In this document: one piece after another, positions 53,908 through 64,000 of the stretch | Position numbering within the stretch: the first letter of the stretch is position 1 | Layout: each line of letters begins with the position of its first letter | From: Aricia agestis | Lineage: Eukaryota; Arthropoda; Insecta; Lepidoptera; Lycaenidae | Direction: 5' to 3' | Length of the DNA stretch: 64,000 nt | Assembly: GCF_905147365.1 (NCBI RefSeq) | Contig: NC_056410.1 | Location: forward strand, 6,733,501 to 6,797,500 | Position numbers and translations under genes: made by a program | The notes under the pieces: model-generated | The model's input: the letters and a program-made list of their open reading frames with translations, nothing else | Database searches by the model: none | Told to the model about the DNA's origin: nothing

Positions 53908-56900
53908 TTACTCCTCGCTAGTGCCAGCAGAGTCCAGGATGACTTCAAAGGAGAATGGCTGGAAGAGGTAGCCCTCGCCGGCGTAGAATTTGCTCTGGAA
54001 CTCGACCCTAAGGAATAATTATATATTAATATTTAATGCTCATATAATATGTAACACTTGTATGGTAGACCAGATTATCGAATATTATGTGGCTTCATAT
54101 CTGAAGTAAATATTAAAATATATTCTTGTACGGTTTTGTTAATTTAAGGCCTTGGATTTCGCAGGCAGCAGCGTTCCTCTACGCCGTAATTTGCGTATGT
54201 TTATCAATCACCTCGTAAAGCGACGTTGATAGGTAAGCGCTTACCAGTGCAGACGCAGGGTGTGCAGGAAAGCGGACAGCCCCTCCATCAGCACCAGAAT
54301 GGAGACGGAGATGGCCGCCCAGCCCGCGAACACCACGTATAGGAATATACCACCCTGGTAGCCCGCCACCATCAGACCTAGAAACCATATTATACTTTTA
54401 GTTAATTAATATCACCAAAACGCACTACATTGTTTATATATAATACCAAAAATAAAGTCATCTTTCCAAAAAAAATCTTGACAGTCCAGAAAAAATTGAC
54501 GTTTGAGGATAAGTACTACATTTCGCGTATGAATAAATAAATAAACTTTTTATAACAGATTTTCCCCCTCTGATAAAATATTGAAACAGCGAAAATATTG
54601 AGAAGCTGGCGAACATCGGATTAGTCCGCGAGAAAAAAATTTACACAGTGGCAAAAAAACTAGTATCAACTACTACTACTTCGACTGAACTAATCCGGTT
54701 TTGTTTGAAAATGGACTTTTTAAAGCCTTCTTAACCGGTTTATTTTGATTGAAAATATTAACAGGAATTGACGCAGATGCGCGCGTTCAGCGAAATTGAT
54801 TAAAAAATGGCGTATTACGTAATTTTGTCGAGTAATGACAAGCCCGCCTGATCACGACTAATATTGACTTGAGTCTTGACATAACACGACTAAAAAACGT
54901 CTACCTATGAATTAATTTCACTGAAAGTACAAGTGACTTAATATACGGTACGCGTCTACCGGATCGGAATCGGAGCGTACATAGCGGACGGAATTGTTGG
55001 TTTGTATTGATTTCTATGGTACTGCGTGCACTGGAACGTTATTTCTGCAGCTGACAAATGATAAATGACGACGCTCCGTCCGCACCGTACGCGCAGCTAT
55101 AACGTATACCGCACCTTTCCGCAGCAGCATGTTCCATGCGACCTCAGCGAGTTGCGCATGTGCCAGCGACAGCGCCCACAGCCGCAGGTACGACGCCGTG
55201 TGTGATACGCTACCCAGCACGTACTCGATCGTGTGGATGGCCTGTTTCAAATTAAAAAGCATAAACGTCAAAATATTGACATAACAATTTTTTTAATTGT
55301 GTTTGAAAAAGTCATCAAAATTGTGATCGTAAGTTAATCAAAGATACCAAAAAGGCTGACCTATTAAACGTTATTTTGCCATAAACATTATACTTACCTT
55401 TTATTAATTTTACATGATACACATAAACCTTGATCTTGTCTATAATGTTAGGTACACAGTGTTTGTAATTGACAAAAACCACGGACCATTCGTATCATAT
55501 ACAATAAACGAAACACAATTTGTATATCGAGTATCTTATATCCGCCCAATACATCTACTTCAAATTCGGATCAAACGATTACGTTATCTCGACGATACAT
55601 TTTGTCTGCTCCTTCTTCGTTTACCACAGCCTTTTCCAAAGTAGGCGATAACGCTTCCTTGTGAGCGCTGAAGGCCTAAAGGGTGGTGTGGGACCCAGAA
55701 AAAAATGGGGGGGCGTTGTGTAGAGGCTTTAATTTAAAATTAGGTGAAACAAAGGGGGCGCCAAAAAATTTTTTTGTTCAAAGTTGATGAACGTGATCAG
55801 TAGACAAAATAAGTTTGGGAACCCCTGGTTTACCACCTTACCTGGTGTATGAAGACCTCAGAGATTTCCTCATCGTGGTGAGCGGATGCGGGGACAGGGG
55901 CGCCGCCTGCCGTGCCGTTCTCAGCAGCACCCTCGATGCTCTGGTGACCAGCCGCCTTTAAAAGATGGATAATATTAAAATACTGTTACGGATACGGACA
56001 CACAGCGTCAACTAGTGGAACCACTCGGAGAACACAGACAACATAAATCCCCTACTCGATACTACCTCTGGATGGCGTTACGTGTACGATTACATGCACG
56101 TATTTTCTAGAAACGTTCAACCCATGTTTACACGAGTCAGGTACATTCTAGAAACGAACTCTCTGGAACAGTCTCGGACTCGCCTCGGCCCATATAAATA
56201 GCCGCAGGGAGACGGGCTAGTAAATGAGTTCAGTTTGAGCTATCCTAGTGGTGACTTGGAAGTGAAAAACTAGTGATCAAGAGTGATTCTAGTGGAACCT
56301 ATTCTAGTGGCTACGACCTAGGACAGTGTGAGTGCTAACACTGTTTTGGACCTAGTGCTTTGTTTTAAACCTAGTGCTAGTGATTAAAGTCATCAAGAGA
56401 GTCAGCAGGTCTGTCTCTCCAAATCCTTCGAACCCTAACACCTAACAATACTATAAGGTGTGTAGTACGTTATTAGTTATATATAATATCATGTTATACA
56501 GTATACTGTATAATATGATTTGTGGTATGTTCTAGGTTTTAATTCATTAAGTTAGTTAAGTGTTAGTAGTAGTAGTAGTTTAATAGATATGCTACACAAC
56601 ATTTTGTCTACCTATGACGCAACTATTGAACATTCGCTGTCTTTCTCTGTCATATCACTTTTCCACTGTGGCAGAAGAAGATAGGAAGACCTCTATTCTT
56701 TCTGTATTTATTAGTAAGACCTCTATTTTTGTATTTATTAGTAAGGGGGTACGTCTATGATGTACGTTACACGATCAGTTTTTCATCAATCTGATCCAAG
56801 TGGCGACGCGCGCGCAAGATTTTTTCGTCGCATATATCTACGTATTGATTTAACCGCTGTGACAGAATCATTATTAATCTGATAAATATGAACAATTGAA

Positions 56901-59900
56901 AAAAGTCGAAGAAATATTTCAATAAAGTAATTTAAGACTTTAAAATACAAAAAAGATAAAAAAAATACACAAACATAGCAAATAAACCAATTTGTTACAA
57001 ACAAACCGCATACTACACATAAATAAACACAAGTTACTATGTTTAAGTTGTAAAAAATTCCTGACCAGCTCCTACACTATAATCGAATATATAACTATTA
57101 GTAGCTATAGTAATTAAAAGAAGATTATTTTATTTTCTAAAAGGTGACAATCTTGATTTCGTCAGAAAGGGTAAAAGACTTACGCGATAGAAAGAGAGCG
57201 TACATGTAGGCAAATATAATTGTAGGCACCTAGCACTGCGCGGTCGGAATTTGAACTTTATAGTATCGCAGCAAGAGTTGTTATTTTTTTAAACGGGTTT
57301 CACGAGTTGGACTTCTGTTGGTACTACTAATATATATTCTGTGCCATGGGTTAGAGTTTAGACGATAAGTTTTCCGTCAATCTTTACCAGATTGATGGAT
57401 CAGATTGATGTAAAACTGATCATGTAACCAACGTCTATAAATAACGACACTCACGGCACGCTGCTTCTGCTCCTTCATGATGTAGTAGGGCTTGCCGAAC
57501 AGCATCACCGGCACGCACAGCAACGCGCAAATCACGAACAGCTGTCGACAAATAACATCATTAGAATTGACTAATTAAATGTAAATCGTAATGTGTGAAC
57601 AAAGTGTATTCGTGCGGTTCGTTTATGTGAAATTTTCAAATTTCTGACATTTTGCTTTTCAAATCTTTTTTTTTCTTCAAATTATTGGTCTTCTTCTATT
57701 AGAAAGTGTGTCGACGATTCTGTGTGCAGTTTTTTTAACATGTCTGATTCGCGTTTATAAATAATTAACCAGACCACTGACCAGTGGTACTCAACTTTTT
57801 TATATGGCCACAAACATGTTTGATCTTGATGTCGCGGGCCACAAGCAAACATTTTTAGGGTTAAAAAATAACATTATTCAAAATTAGCGATTTGGAAGTG
57901 AAAAAATTTTCAAGACTTTCACGACGACCTGGCTCCACTTTACCGGTGGGCGGAAATTTCAAAATGGTTTAACTTCACGCGGGCCAGTGACAAAGTCTTT
58001 GCTGGCCGCAGGTTGAGTATAGCTCGTAAACCGTACCTTCTGCAGGAAGAGTTGTCCGGCGTACATGGTGACGTCACACTGCGGGCGCGTGTTCTCGTCA
58101 GTCTTAAACAGCATCATGTTGATGAACGTGATCAGGATAGACGGCGCACAGAAAGCACTGCGCTTCACGTACTCTGCAATACGTTACATAAGAGTTTAGA
58201 ATCGATCGTAATATTATAGGTGCGAAGGTGTCTGTCTGCCTGTCTGCTACTTCGCTCTAACGGCTGAATCGATTCAGATGAAATTTGGTATAGATACTTT
58301 GAGAAACGGGAAAAGACAGGATACTTTTCATTCCTGAAGATGTAAGTTAGCGCGATAGCGATTTTCCGCGTAAAAAAACTGCGGGCATAATCTTATTCCA
58401 TACAGTCGCCATACTTTATTAAGAACACATTTGTTCGATATTAGGTACCTACAATGTGTTAGTTACAGACTACAGTACTCCCAAATTAATAATGCGCATG
58501 GAAATCTTCGCTAATTGTCGTAATCACGAAAACACCCAAATCTATAAAACTTGAATTTTACACCTTGTTCAAAGGAAATAGAAGTAAATATCACATAGCA
58601 GGTGGCTGTCCGCTGTCGCTAACTCACCGGGAAGCCATCGCGGCGTTACCATGGTAACGTCCAAGCAACGTCAGGCGCCTCTACGTCGCTGCAAAGCGCT
58701 GTTTTTCTTAAAGGAAAGGAAAGGAAATACGACCGTTGCCGAAAAATTACGAAAATTACTATGCGCATTATCACTTTGGGAGCACTGTACTGTACTATAC
58801 ATAACATAAACCTGCCGATTATTCAAATTTTATTCTAATGACTTCATTATTCCTATCACTGGACCTTGCCTAATTCTGCCATTCTCTGCTATTCTGTGCA
58901 AAACGCTCGATCGTCTGCCATAGACTACCCACCTGACTCCTGGCTGCCGAAGTTTCCAGGGTTGGGGCCGTACGACGTCCACTTGATGAACATGAGCAGC
59001 ACCATATAGAAGAACAGCAGCGTCAGGAACAGGATCTGAGGGATGAACTCCATGTAGATGCTGATGCGACGCTTGAAGTACCTGAGAAGGGAAATAGGAT
59101 AATATACCAATTAGTAATTATAAAGAGTAAAAATTTTTTTAGTGTTTGTCTGTTTGCATCGAATAGACCCCAAAACTACTGGGTAGATTTTTATGAAATT
59201 TGGCATAGATATAGACCACGGGTAACGACATAGTATACTTTTTTGCGCTTTGCCACACTCACTATACTTTGAAAATAGAACTTTCTCCTTTTTTTGAGGC
59301 GGTTAATAAATTCCGGTTAGTAATGACTAACGACACATGACAGACTCACAGATACAGAACACGGCCGAAACGTCGAGAAAAAAGTATGTAGTAGCATTAC
59401 TACTAGAATAGGCTATTCACAACTTTACATACTTGATCTGTCAAGTTAATTTGTGGATAGCCTATTCGGAACTTACAAGGAAGTGGTGAAACAGGCACTA
59501 AGTCGCGTTAAGTCCCGATTAATAAGTTTTAATTAAAGACTCACAGATGGTTCCATAGCGACATGCAGACACCGAACAGCATGTGGAACACGCCAATGAT
59601 GATGGAGATCTTCATCTTGTACGCGTTCATGAAGATGATCTTGTTCGCCTCGGCAAGCTGTAAACACACACTTTTAATCTTACGAATTACGTAGGCACGA
59701 TAAATCGAAGAATTCCTTGAAGAATTGAGAATGCATTGTAAACTTTATACAGAGAAAGGAGGTTAATGAATCGCGATTTATTATTATGTTATATTTTGTA
59801 AAAGGATACTCGCATAGGATAGTTTTATTTAAGGGAAAAATATAATTTCCGTGCAACGCGTAGTATTCGAAGATAATCTTAAAATATTATGCCGAACAAC

Positions 59901-62900
59901 AGTCGCTTTTTTGCGTTCTGCGACGTCGCATCGGTGTGCAAGCAGTCTAGGGATCGTTCAAGAACTAATTACGTAATTCATGTATGAAGGGATCGTTCTT
60001 ATAAAATTGTTGCAATGCGTTACAACTTACAAGGCGAGGAGGGACCAAAATATCTTAAAAAAAGTTGGGTACTAAATACTTGGAACACTAGGAGTGTATC
60101 AATCGACGCACCTGCCAAACGGGATCAATTCCAAACGGATACGGCGTCTGCGTGTAGTCATCGGAGTCAGGGTTGAGCTGAAGCAGCTTGTGGTCGCGCA
60201 GATCCGAAGCGTTGTAGTTACTGCGCCACGACGACCCGAATATGTTTAGGGATTTGGAGAATATATCGTTGTATATCAGCCCCGTGTACATCGAGAACAG
60301 ACCCATGAGTAGGATGATGTAGCGCCCGCCGAAAAAGATGTTCCAAATCTGAAAATAATAGTTTTTTTTATTTATGAAGTTTTAAAGTAAGGATAATGTT
60401 TCACGTCTATTATAAAAAATAAAAGATAACGACATTATTTAAGACTTAAGAGTTTATCAGGTAATTTAGAGTTGTCAGCGCAATTTAGAGCATGTCAGCG
60501 TAACTTAGAGTATGTCAGCGCAATTTAGAGTATGTCAACGTAATTTCGAGTATGTCAGAGTAATTTCAAGTATTTCAGCGTAACTTAAAAGGTTATAACC
60601 TAGAGCTGTCAGCGTAATTTAGAGAACGTCAGCGTAATTTAGAGTATGTCAGCGTAACTTAGACTTGTCAGTGTAATTTATAGTTGTCAGTATAATTAAG
60701 TTTGTCAGCGTGAACTTACCTCGCTGTCGATCTTCTTGGCCTGGAGCGGCTTCTCCTTGTAGCACATCCAGAAGCCGAAGGCGGCCATGAGCGCGCCGTG
60801 ACCCAGGTCGCCGAACATCACCGCAAACAGGAACGGGAATGTGATTATTGTGTACGGTGCTATTGTAGAAAAGAATACATTTTTAAAAAGTACTTAGAAC
60901 TATTCATGTTTAATTAAATAGTAAGAATTAAAGTACAGAACTTTAAATACACCATGATGCTAACAATCCTCTCAAACTAACCTGGATTAACCTCGCGATA
61001 GGTGGCGGTACCATACGCGTAGATGAGGTTCTGGAAGGCGGACGTGAACTTGTTGGTGCGGTTGTATGTCGGTGGGTCCTCGAGAGTCTCCATACGGTTG
61101 AGGATCGGCGGTACAGAGCTACCGCTGCGCTCCTGCAAGTGAAAAAAACTTTAGTTAAATTGAATATAGCTTATGATCTTGTACTATGAGTGAACTATTT
61201 TGTATATTTATTCATAATCAGTGTCTCTACAACAGTTGCAAGTATTCAATGAGTGTATTCGAGGCTTCGTAAGAAAAAGCTTGTCTTGTCTTCCCTGCAG
61301 GAAAACCGCGCATGTAAAACTGATAAACTTAGGCATAATATATTGCTACTTATTTATCGAATGACAAGATCCAAGTTTTAATATTTGAAAGAAATCAATA
61401 CTGACTTTATTCAGTGATCATTTATGCTACAAAGTGTAATAAAATATTAAAAGTTATTGTTAAAATTAATTCTAGCATGTTCCCATATCTCACCGTGCCC
61501 TTCCTTAGCGCGAGCTGTATGGTCTCCATATCTAGGGCTGGCACCCAGCACTCCGCGATGAGGCACTTCTGAGTGACGTCCAGGTTAAACAGATTCAGGG
61601 TGTGGTAGATGGCCTTGATCTTGCGAACCTTGACGAACCAATTCTTGATGTTCTTGGCCGCGGCCACGAGCACGCGGTGTCTGTGGTCCTGGGTTTGGCC
61701 GAGGACCTGGTAAGAGATTGGCCATTTTAAATCTGTAGTCACAATGTATAATATATTGTTTGTCTAGCTTCTAGCTTAGAAAGCCCCTCAAGAAAGCCAA
61801 AAATAAGATAGATAAACACTTTATTGCTCACATTAAAATGGGTATACAAACATAGACTTAGGGTGAAGCCAAACGAGCGTAATTTGTGAGTTGTGACTTG
61901 TGAGTCGCAGAAAGTAGAAAAATATTTTATACTTTTACAAAATGAGTGGAGTTGTAATTTATAAAGTAAATTAAGGCATTGTGATATCTTCAATCACCAT
62001 ATCTATATTTTCTCAAGCACATTAAATTAATAATAATTATCCTTGTATTATAATTATTTAATGAATGATTGCAATCGTGAAAAAAATTATGGCCGAACTT
62101 CAATAATTTAATAATTTAATACAATGCCGTTTACACCCTTACTATAGAAACATTTATACACTTTGTATACAGTGTTTTTTCCTGGTATAATACGTTAGGA
62201 AACAAAAAGCAACATCTTTATACACATGTTGATATTCTTTAGCAAGCAGGTTACTCTATCAACAAATCAAAAACATCTTCAACAGTTCAATCCAATAGAC
62301 GTCACATGCCCAGGTAACGACCAATTCGTGCCAAGGCCTGTAGGTACAACATCGTAAAGTCCGTGTGACAAGTAATTATAGCCGTAATACAGCGATTAGA
62401 GATAATACAAGGAGCCGCCGTCAAATATATACGTCTTTACGATTGTGATGACCCAAAACAAACTTGGGGCAATTACCCGAGTCCAAAGTTTCCATTAACG
62501 TGGTTTTCAAGGTCTGAATATGGAGTTATTAGCCGTGCAGTGTGATGGTTGTCTTTAGTATAGCAATATTTTCAGGATCAAATCAAAGGAAAAGCTTCAT
62601 GGGGCAAAACAAAACATGTCAATATGTCGGAAGTGCATATTTCAAAATTCCTTTTGGATTCCATGAGTTGGATGGACATGTAAAAGTCGGTCCTGCCTGA
62701 TCTCTCGCCAGTCGTGTCGGTCGTCTGTCCGACTAGTTTATGAGAGTAATGGAATAGAGAGTGCTCTTGTATACTGCGCACGCACCCTGGGCACTATAAA
62801 ACTACTCGTGCGTACCTGGCCTGGTTTCAATGAAAACCGGCCACCGTCACCGAAACAGGTATGGGAACTGGGAGTTAATACCGTGTTGAGGTCCTCGATC

Positions 62901-63309
62901 CTGGTCATCACGCCCATGGCCATACAGCGTCGCATGACTTTCAGTTCTATTATAATAGCGCCAGTTCCATTTACTGGGAACTGGGAGTCAATACCGTGTT
63001 AAGGTCCTCGATCCTGGTCATCATGCCCATGGCCATCTCGCGTCAGGCGGCAGTCAAGAGCCTAATCACTAAGCTGCACACGACTTTCAGTTCTATTGTA
63101 ATAGCGTACAGTTCCATTTACAGTGCACTTACCGTGTTAAGGTCCTCAATCCTGGTCATCACGCCCATGGCCATCTCGCGGCGGTCGGCGGGCGCCTCGG
63201 GGCACGGGTAGAGCGTGGCGCGGAACCCCTCGCATATCTTCTTCACGCGCGTCTTCAGCTGGTCGCCTTGGAAGAAGATGATGAATACCGACTTGTACAC
63301 CTCGTCCGA
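53908..63309 (-). CDS. Vha100: V-type proton ATPase subunit a, 3' 13 exons (partial)
   Basis: Exons, 5' to 3': 63309-63133, 61706-61494, 61132-60982, 60859-60720, 60348-60112, 59657-59545, 59081-58933, 58173-58037, 57541-57455, 55955-55842, 55241-55115, 54377-54245 and 54007-53908. All splice sites are GT/AG and join 625 residues in one frame to the stop TAA. Subunit a is the membrane stator that carries the proton half-channels of the Vo sector. Recognisable blocks are VYKSVFIIFFQGDQLKTRVK, VLGQTQDHRHRVLVAAAKNI, TFPFLFAVMFGDLGHGALMA, NIFFGGRYIILLMGLFSMYT, SYLRLWALSLAHAQLAEV and [20 protein letters not shown]. The essential channel arginine is in SYLRLW (codon near 55182-55184). The first 200 or so residues, with the start, lie past the right edge. 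Insects have several paralogues, and I cannot tell which this is. The linker exon 55955-55842 is rich in Gly/Ala/His and variable. Confidence 0.96.
55984..56447. mobile_element. Solo LTR in a V-ATPase a intron
   Basis: 464 bp with TG...CA ends (TGTTACGGATACGG ... AACCCTAACACCTAACA) between 4-bp direct repeats ATAC (55980-55983, 56448-56451), as left by LTR-LTR recombination. It carries a TATA box (CATATAAATAG, near 56200), two TTCTAGAA palindromes upstream of it, and about eight CTAGTG words downstream. It therefore reads as a plus-strand promoter, antisense to the host gene. No internal retrotransposon sequence remains. The 4-bp duplication suggests a Gypsy-type element, but the family is not identified. 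Confidence 0.75.
56104..56205 (+). promoter_or_regulatory. LTR core promoter with heat-shock-element-like sites
   Basis: TTCTAGAA occurs at about 56104-56111 and 56145-56152, each followed by AACG. This is the minimal two-unit inverted HSE (TTCnnGAA), but the further units are not in the ideal spacing. TATAAATA follows at about 56192-56199. HSF binding is an inference. Confidence 0.45.
56747..57441. mobile_element. TIR element in a V-ATPase a intron
   Basis: The left end ACGTCTATGATGTACGTTAC...GATCAGTTTTTCATCAATCTGATCC is mirrored, at about 80 percent, by GGATCAGATTGATGTAAAACTGATCATGTAACCAACGTCTAT at the right. The 695-bp interior has no transposase. It is a non-autonomous DNA transposon. 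Confidence 0.55.
58205..58400 (+). mobile_element. Helitron-like element in a V-ATPase a intron
   Basis: ATATTATAGGTGCGAAGGTG, a CTGTCTGCCTGTCT run, CGGCTGAATCGATTCAGATG, then GCGATTTTCCGCG near the 3' end. It is a diverged copy of the family. Confidence 0.5.
59407..59497. repeat. Core of the palindrome MITE in a V-ATPase a intron
   Basis: AATAGGCTATTCACAACTTT, ACTTGATCTGTCAAGTTAAT, GTGGATAGCCTATTC and AAGTGGTGAAACAGGC match the centre of the MITE at 10973-11451. This copy is shorter, about 90 bp, and self-complementary. Confidence 0.65.
60455..60712. repeat. 20-bp minisatellite next to a splice donor
   Basis: About 12 units of GTCAGCGTAATTTAGAGTAT with an exact 20-bp period in the left half (60473, 60493, 60513, 60533, 60553), slightly shorter units at the right, and one 35-bp interruption (about 60580-60605). 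The last unit ends one base from the donor of the exon 60859-60720. Confidence 0.9.
61139..61493. other. V-ATPase a intron, nothing recognised
   Basis: AT-rich intron sequence without a clear repeat. Confidence 0.5.
61710..62876. other. V-ATPase a intron, nothing recognised
   Basis: Frames here (61739-61993, 62578-62781) are not bounded by conserved splice sites and show no family resemblance. No exon is missing between 63133 and 61706, since the frame joins directly (LNT to VLGQTQ). Confidence 0.5.
62878..63045 (-). repeat. Two partial copies of the end of a V-ATPase a exon
   Basis: The last 43-50 bp of the exon 63309-63133 (minus-strand GCCATGGGCGTGATGACC...CTTAACACGG) recur at 63042-62994 and 62924-62881, with one to four changes. 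The intervening intron sequence (AGTTCTATTATAATAGCG, CAGTTCCATTTAC) is repeated with them, so the unit is a tandem duplication of 113-138 bp spanning the exon-intron boundary. The reading frame in the copies is open, but no acceptor site was recognised in front of them. Confidence 0.85.
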
Positions 63310-63529
63310 CTGGAAGAGAGCAATAATTTATTTAGTTCCATACTTATGTCTACCACTACAGGTTATAGATAATGTGATAGTTATTGTGTCTTCTTTACAT
63401 AAAAAATATATGTATCTTCCTCCCTCTTCCTTTTTTGGAAGTCAGTTAAAAGGACCCTTTTACGAGCAATAAATAAAGGGTTGTTTGTATCACAATAGAC
63501 ATAACGACTACATCATTCATCATTCTGTC

Positions 63530-63640
63530 TACTCTGTTTGTACTGCCTTGAACATTGAATTGACATAAGCCGATCAAATGACGTAGATCCGTCAACTGCC
63601 TAGAAATCAATTTTCTCGATTGTACTTTACTTTTGTTACT
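63530..63640. repeat. Dispersed repeat copy
   Basis: ATTGAATTGACATAAGCCGA, ATGACGTAGATCCGTCAACT and GCCTAGAAATCAATTTTCTC match, in reverse order and strand, the family at 31735-31855 and 46150-46240. Confidence 0.55.
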
Positions 63641-63805
63641 TTTGTTTGACTTGTTTCTTGTTACAGATACGGTGGCAACAGAAACAGACATAATAAGGAA
63701 GGAGACATAAGTCGCCTCGAAATGATAGGTGCTCGTGATGAGTGGTTTATAATTAGCGATAAGGACGTCGTTGATTACCGACTTTATTATCTACAAGCTG
63801 CCTTT

Positions 63806-64000
63806 GTTTTTTTTTATGAAATAAGGGGGCAAACGAGCAAACGGGTCACTTCATGGAAAGCAACTTCCGTCGCCCATGGACACTCGCAGCATCAGAAGAG
63901 CTGCAGGTGCATTGCCGGCCTTTTAAAAGGTAATAGGAGAGGGTAGGGATGGGAAGGGGAGGGAAGGGAATAGGGGAGGGTAGGGAAGGGAATAGGGTAG
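63806..64000 (-). mobile_element. SINE family 2, cut by the window edge
   Basis: A reverse copy: a T-run, then ATGAAATAAGGGGGCAAACG, GGAAAGCAACTTCCGTCGCC, GAGCTGCAGGTGCATTGCCG and the start of the variable GGGAAGGG/TAGGG tract. The 5' half lies beyond 64000. Confidence 0.75.

Noticed and set aside
54179..54388. 69-residue minus-strand frame over a V-ATPase exon
   Set aside because: It is a shifted frame of the exon 54377-54245, whose true frame reads [16 protein letters not shown].
56104..56450. Promoter and 5' UTR of an hsp70-type gene
   Set aside because: No coding sequence follows, and the block is bounded by TG..CA ends and a 4-bp target duplication, so it is a solo LTR.
60455..60712. 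CRISPR-like regular array
   Set aside because: The repeats are contiguous 20-bp units without unique spacers, in a eukaryotic intron. It is a minisatellite.

Overview
The window is a piece of an insect nuclear genome, almost certainly a moth or butterfly. It is AT-rich, its genes have many introns, and it is full of short interspersed repeats of lepidopteran character. These include Helitron-like elements that begin near TACTAATATTATAAATGCG and end in a GC hairpin plus CTAGT, two SINE families, and scattered pieces carrying the motif AACCGACTTCCAAAAAGG. The assignment to Lepidoptera rests on remembered repeat families and was not checked against a database.

Region by region. Positions 1-27,500 form a gene-poor repeat field. 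The only gene-like item there is a possible signal-peptide first exon on the minus strand (6715-6786). The same field holds a degenerate RTE-like LINE (8755-10971) and a large nested palindrome (10902-13311). At 27,569-32,969 (+) lies a complete eight-exon gene for dynactin subunit 4. A young, nearly intact BEL/Pao LTR retrotransposon fills 33,946-40,487 (-) with a 5-bp target duplication. At 40,965-42,389 (-) is an apparently intronless gene for protoporphyrinogen oxidase. Positions 42,926-46,645 are repeats, among them an 882-bp direct duplication.

At 46,930-53,058 (+) is a five-exon gene for a membrane-anchored JmjC/cupin-like protein whose 3.2-kb third intron is occupied by an inverted-repeat element. 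At 53,908-63,309 (-) are the last 13 coding exons of the V-ATPase subunit a gene; its 5' end lies beyond the window. Its introns hold a solo LTR, a 20-bp minisatellite beside a splice donor, and partial duplications of one exon end.

The genes are ordinary housekeeping functions: dynein cargo transport, haem synthesis, proton pumping and one probable oxygenase. They do not form a pathway. Dynactin and PPOX are convergent, as are the JmjC gene and V-ATPase a. The unusual content is structural: nested and foldback repeats. The most striking are the palindrome-within-a-palindrome at 10.9-13.3 kb and the intronic inverted-repeat element at 49.0-51.7 kb with its degenerate internal array. All exon structures were read by eye from reading frame, splice sites and remembered family sequence. 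No alignment, repeat search or expression data was available.
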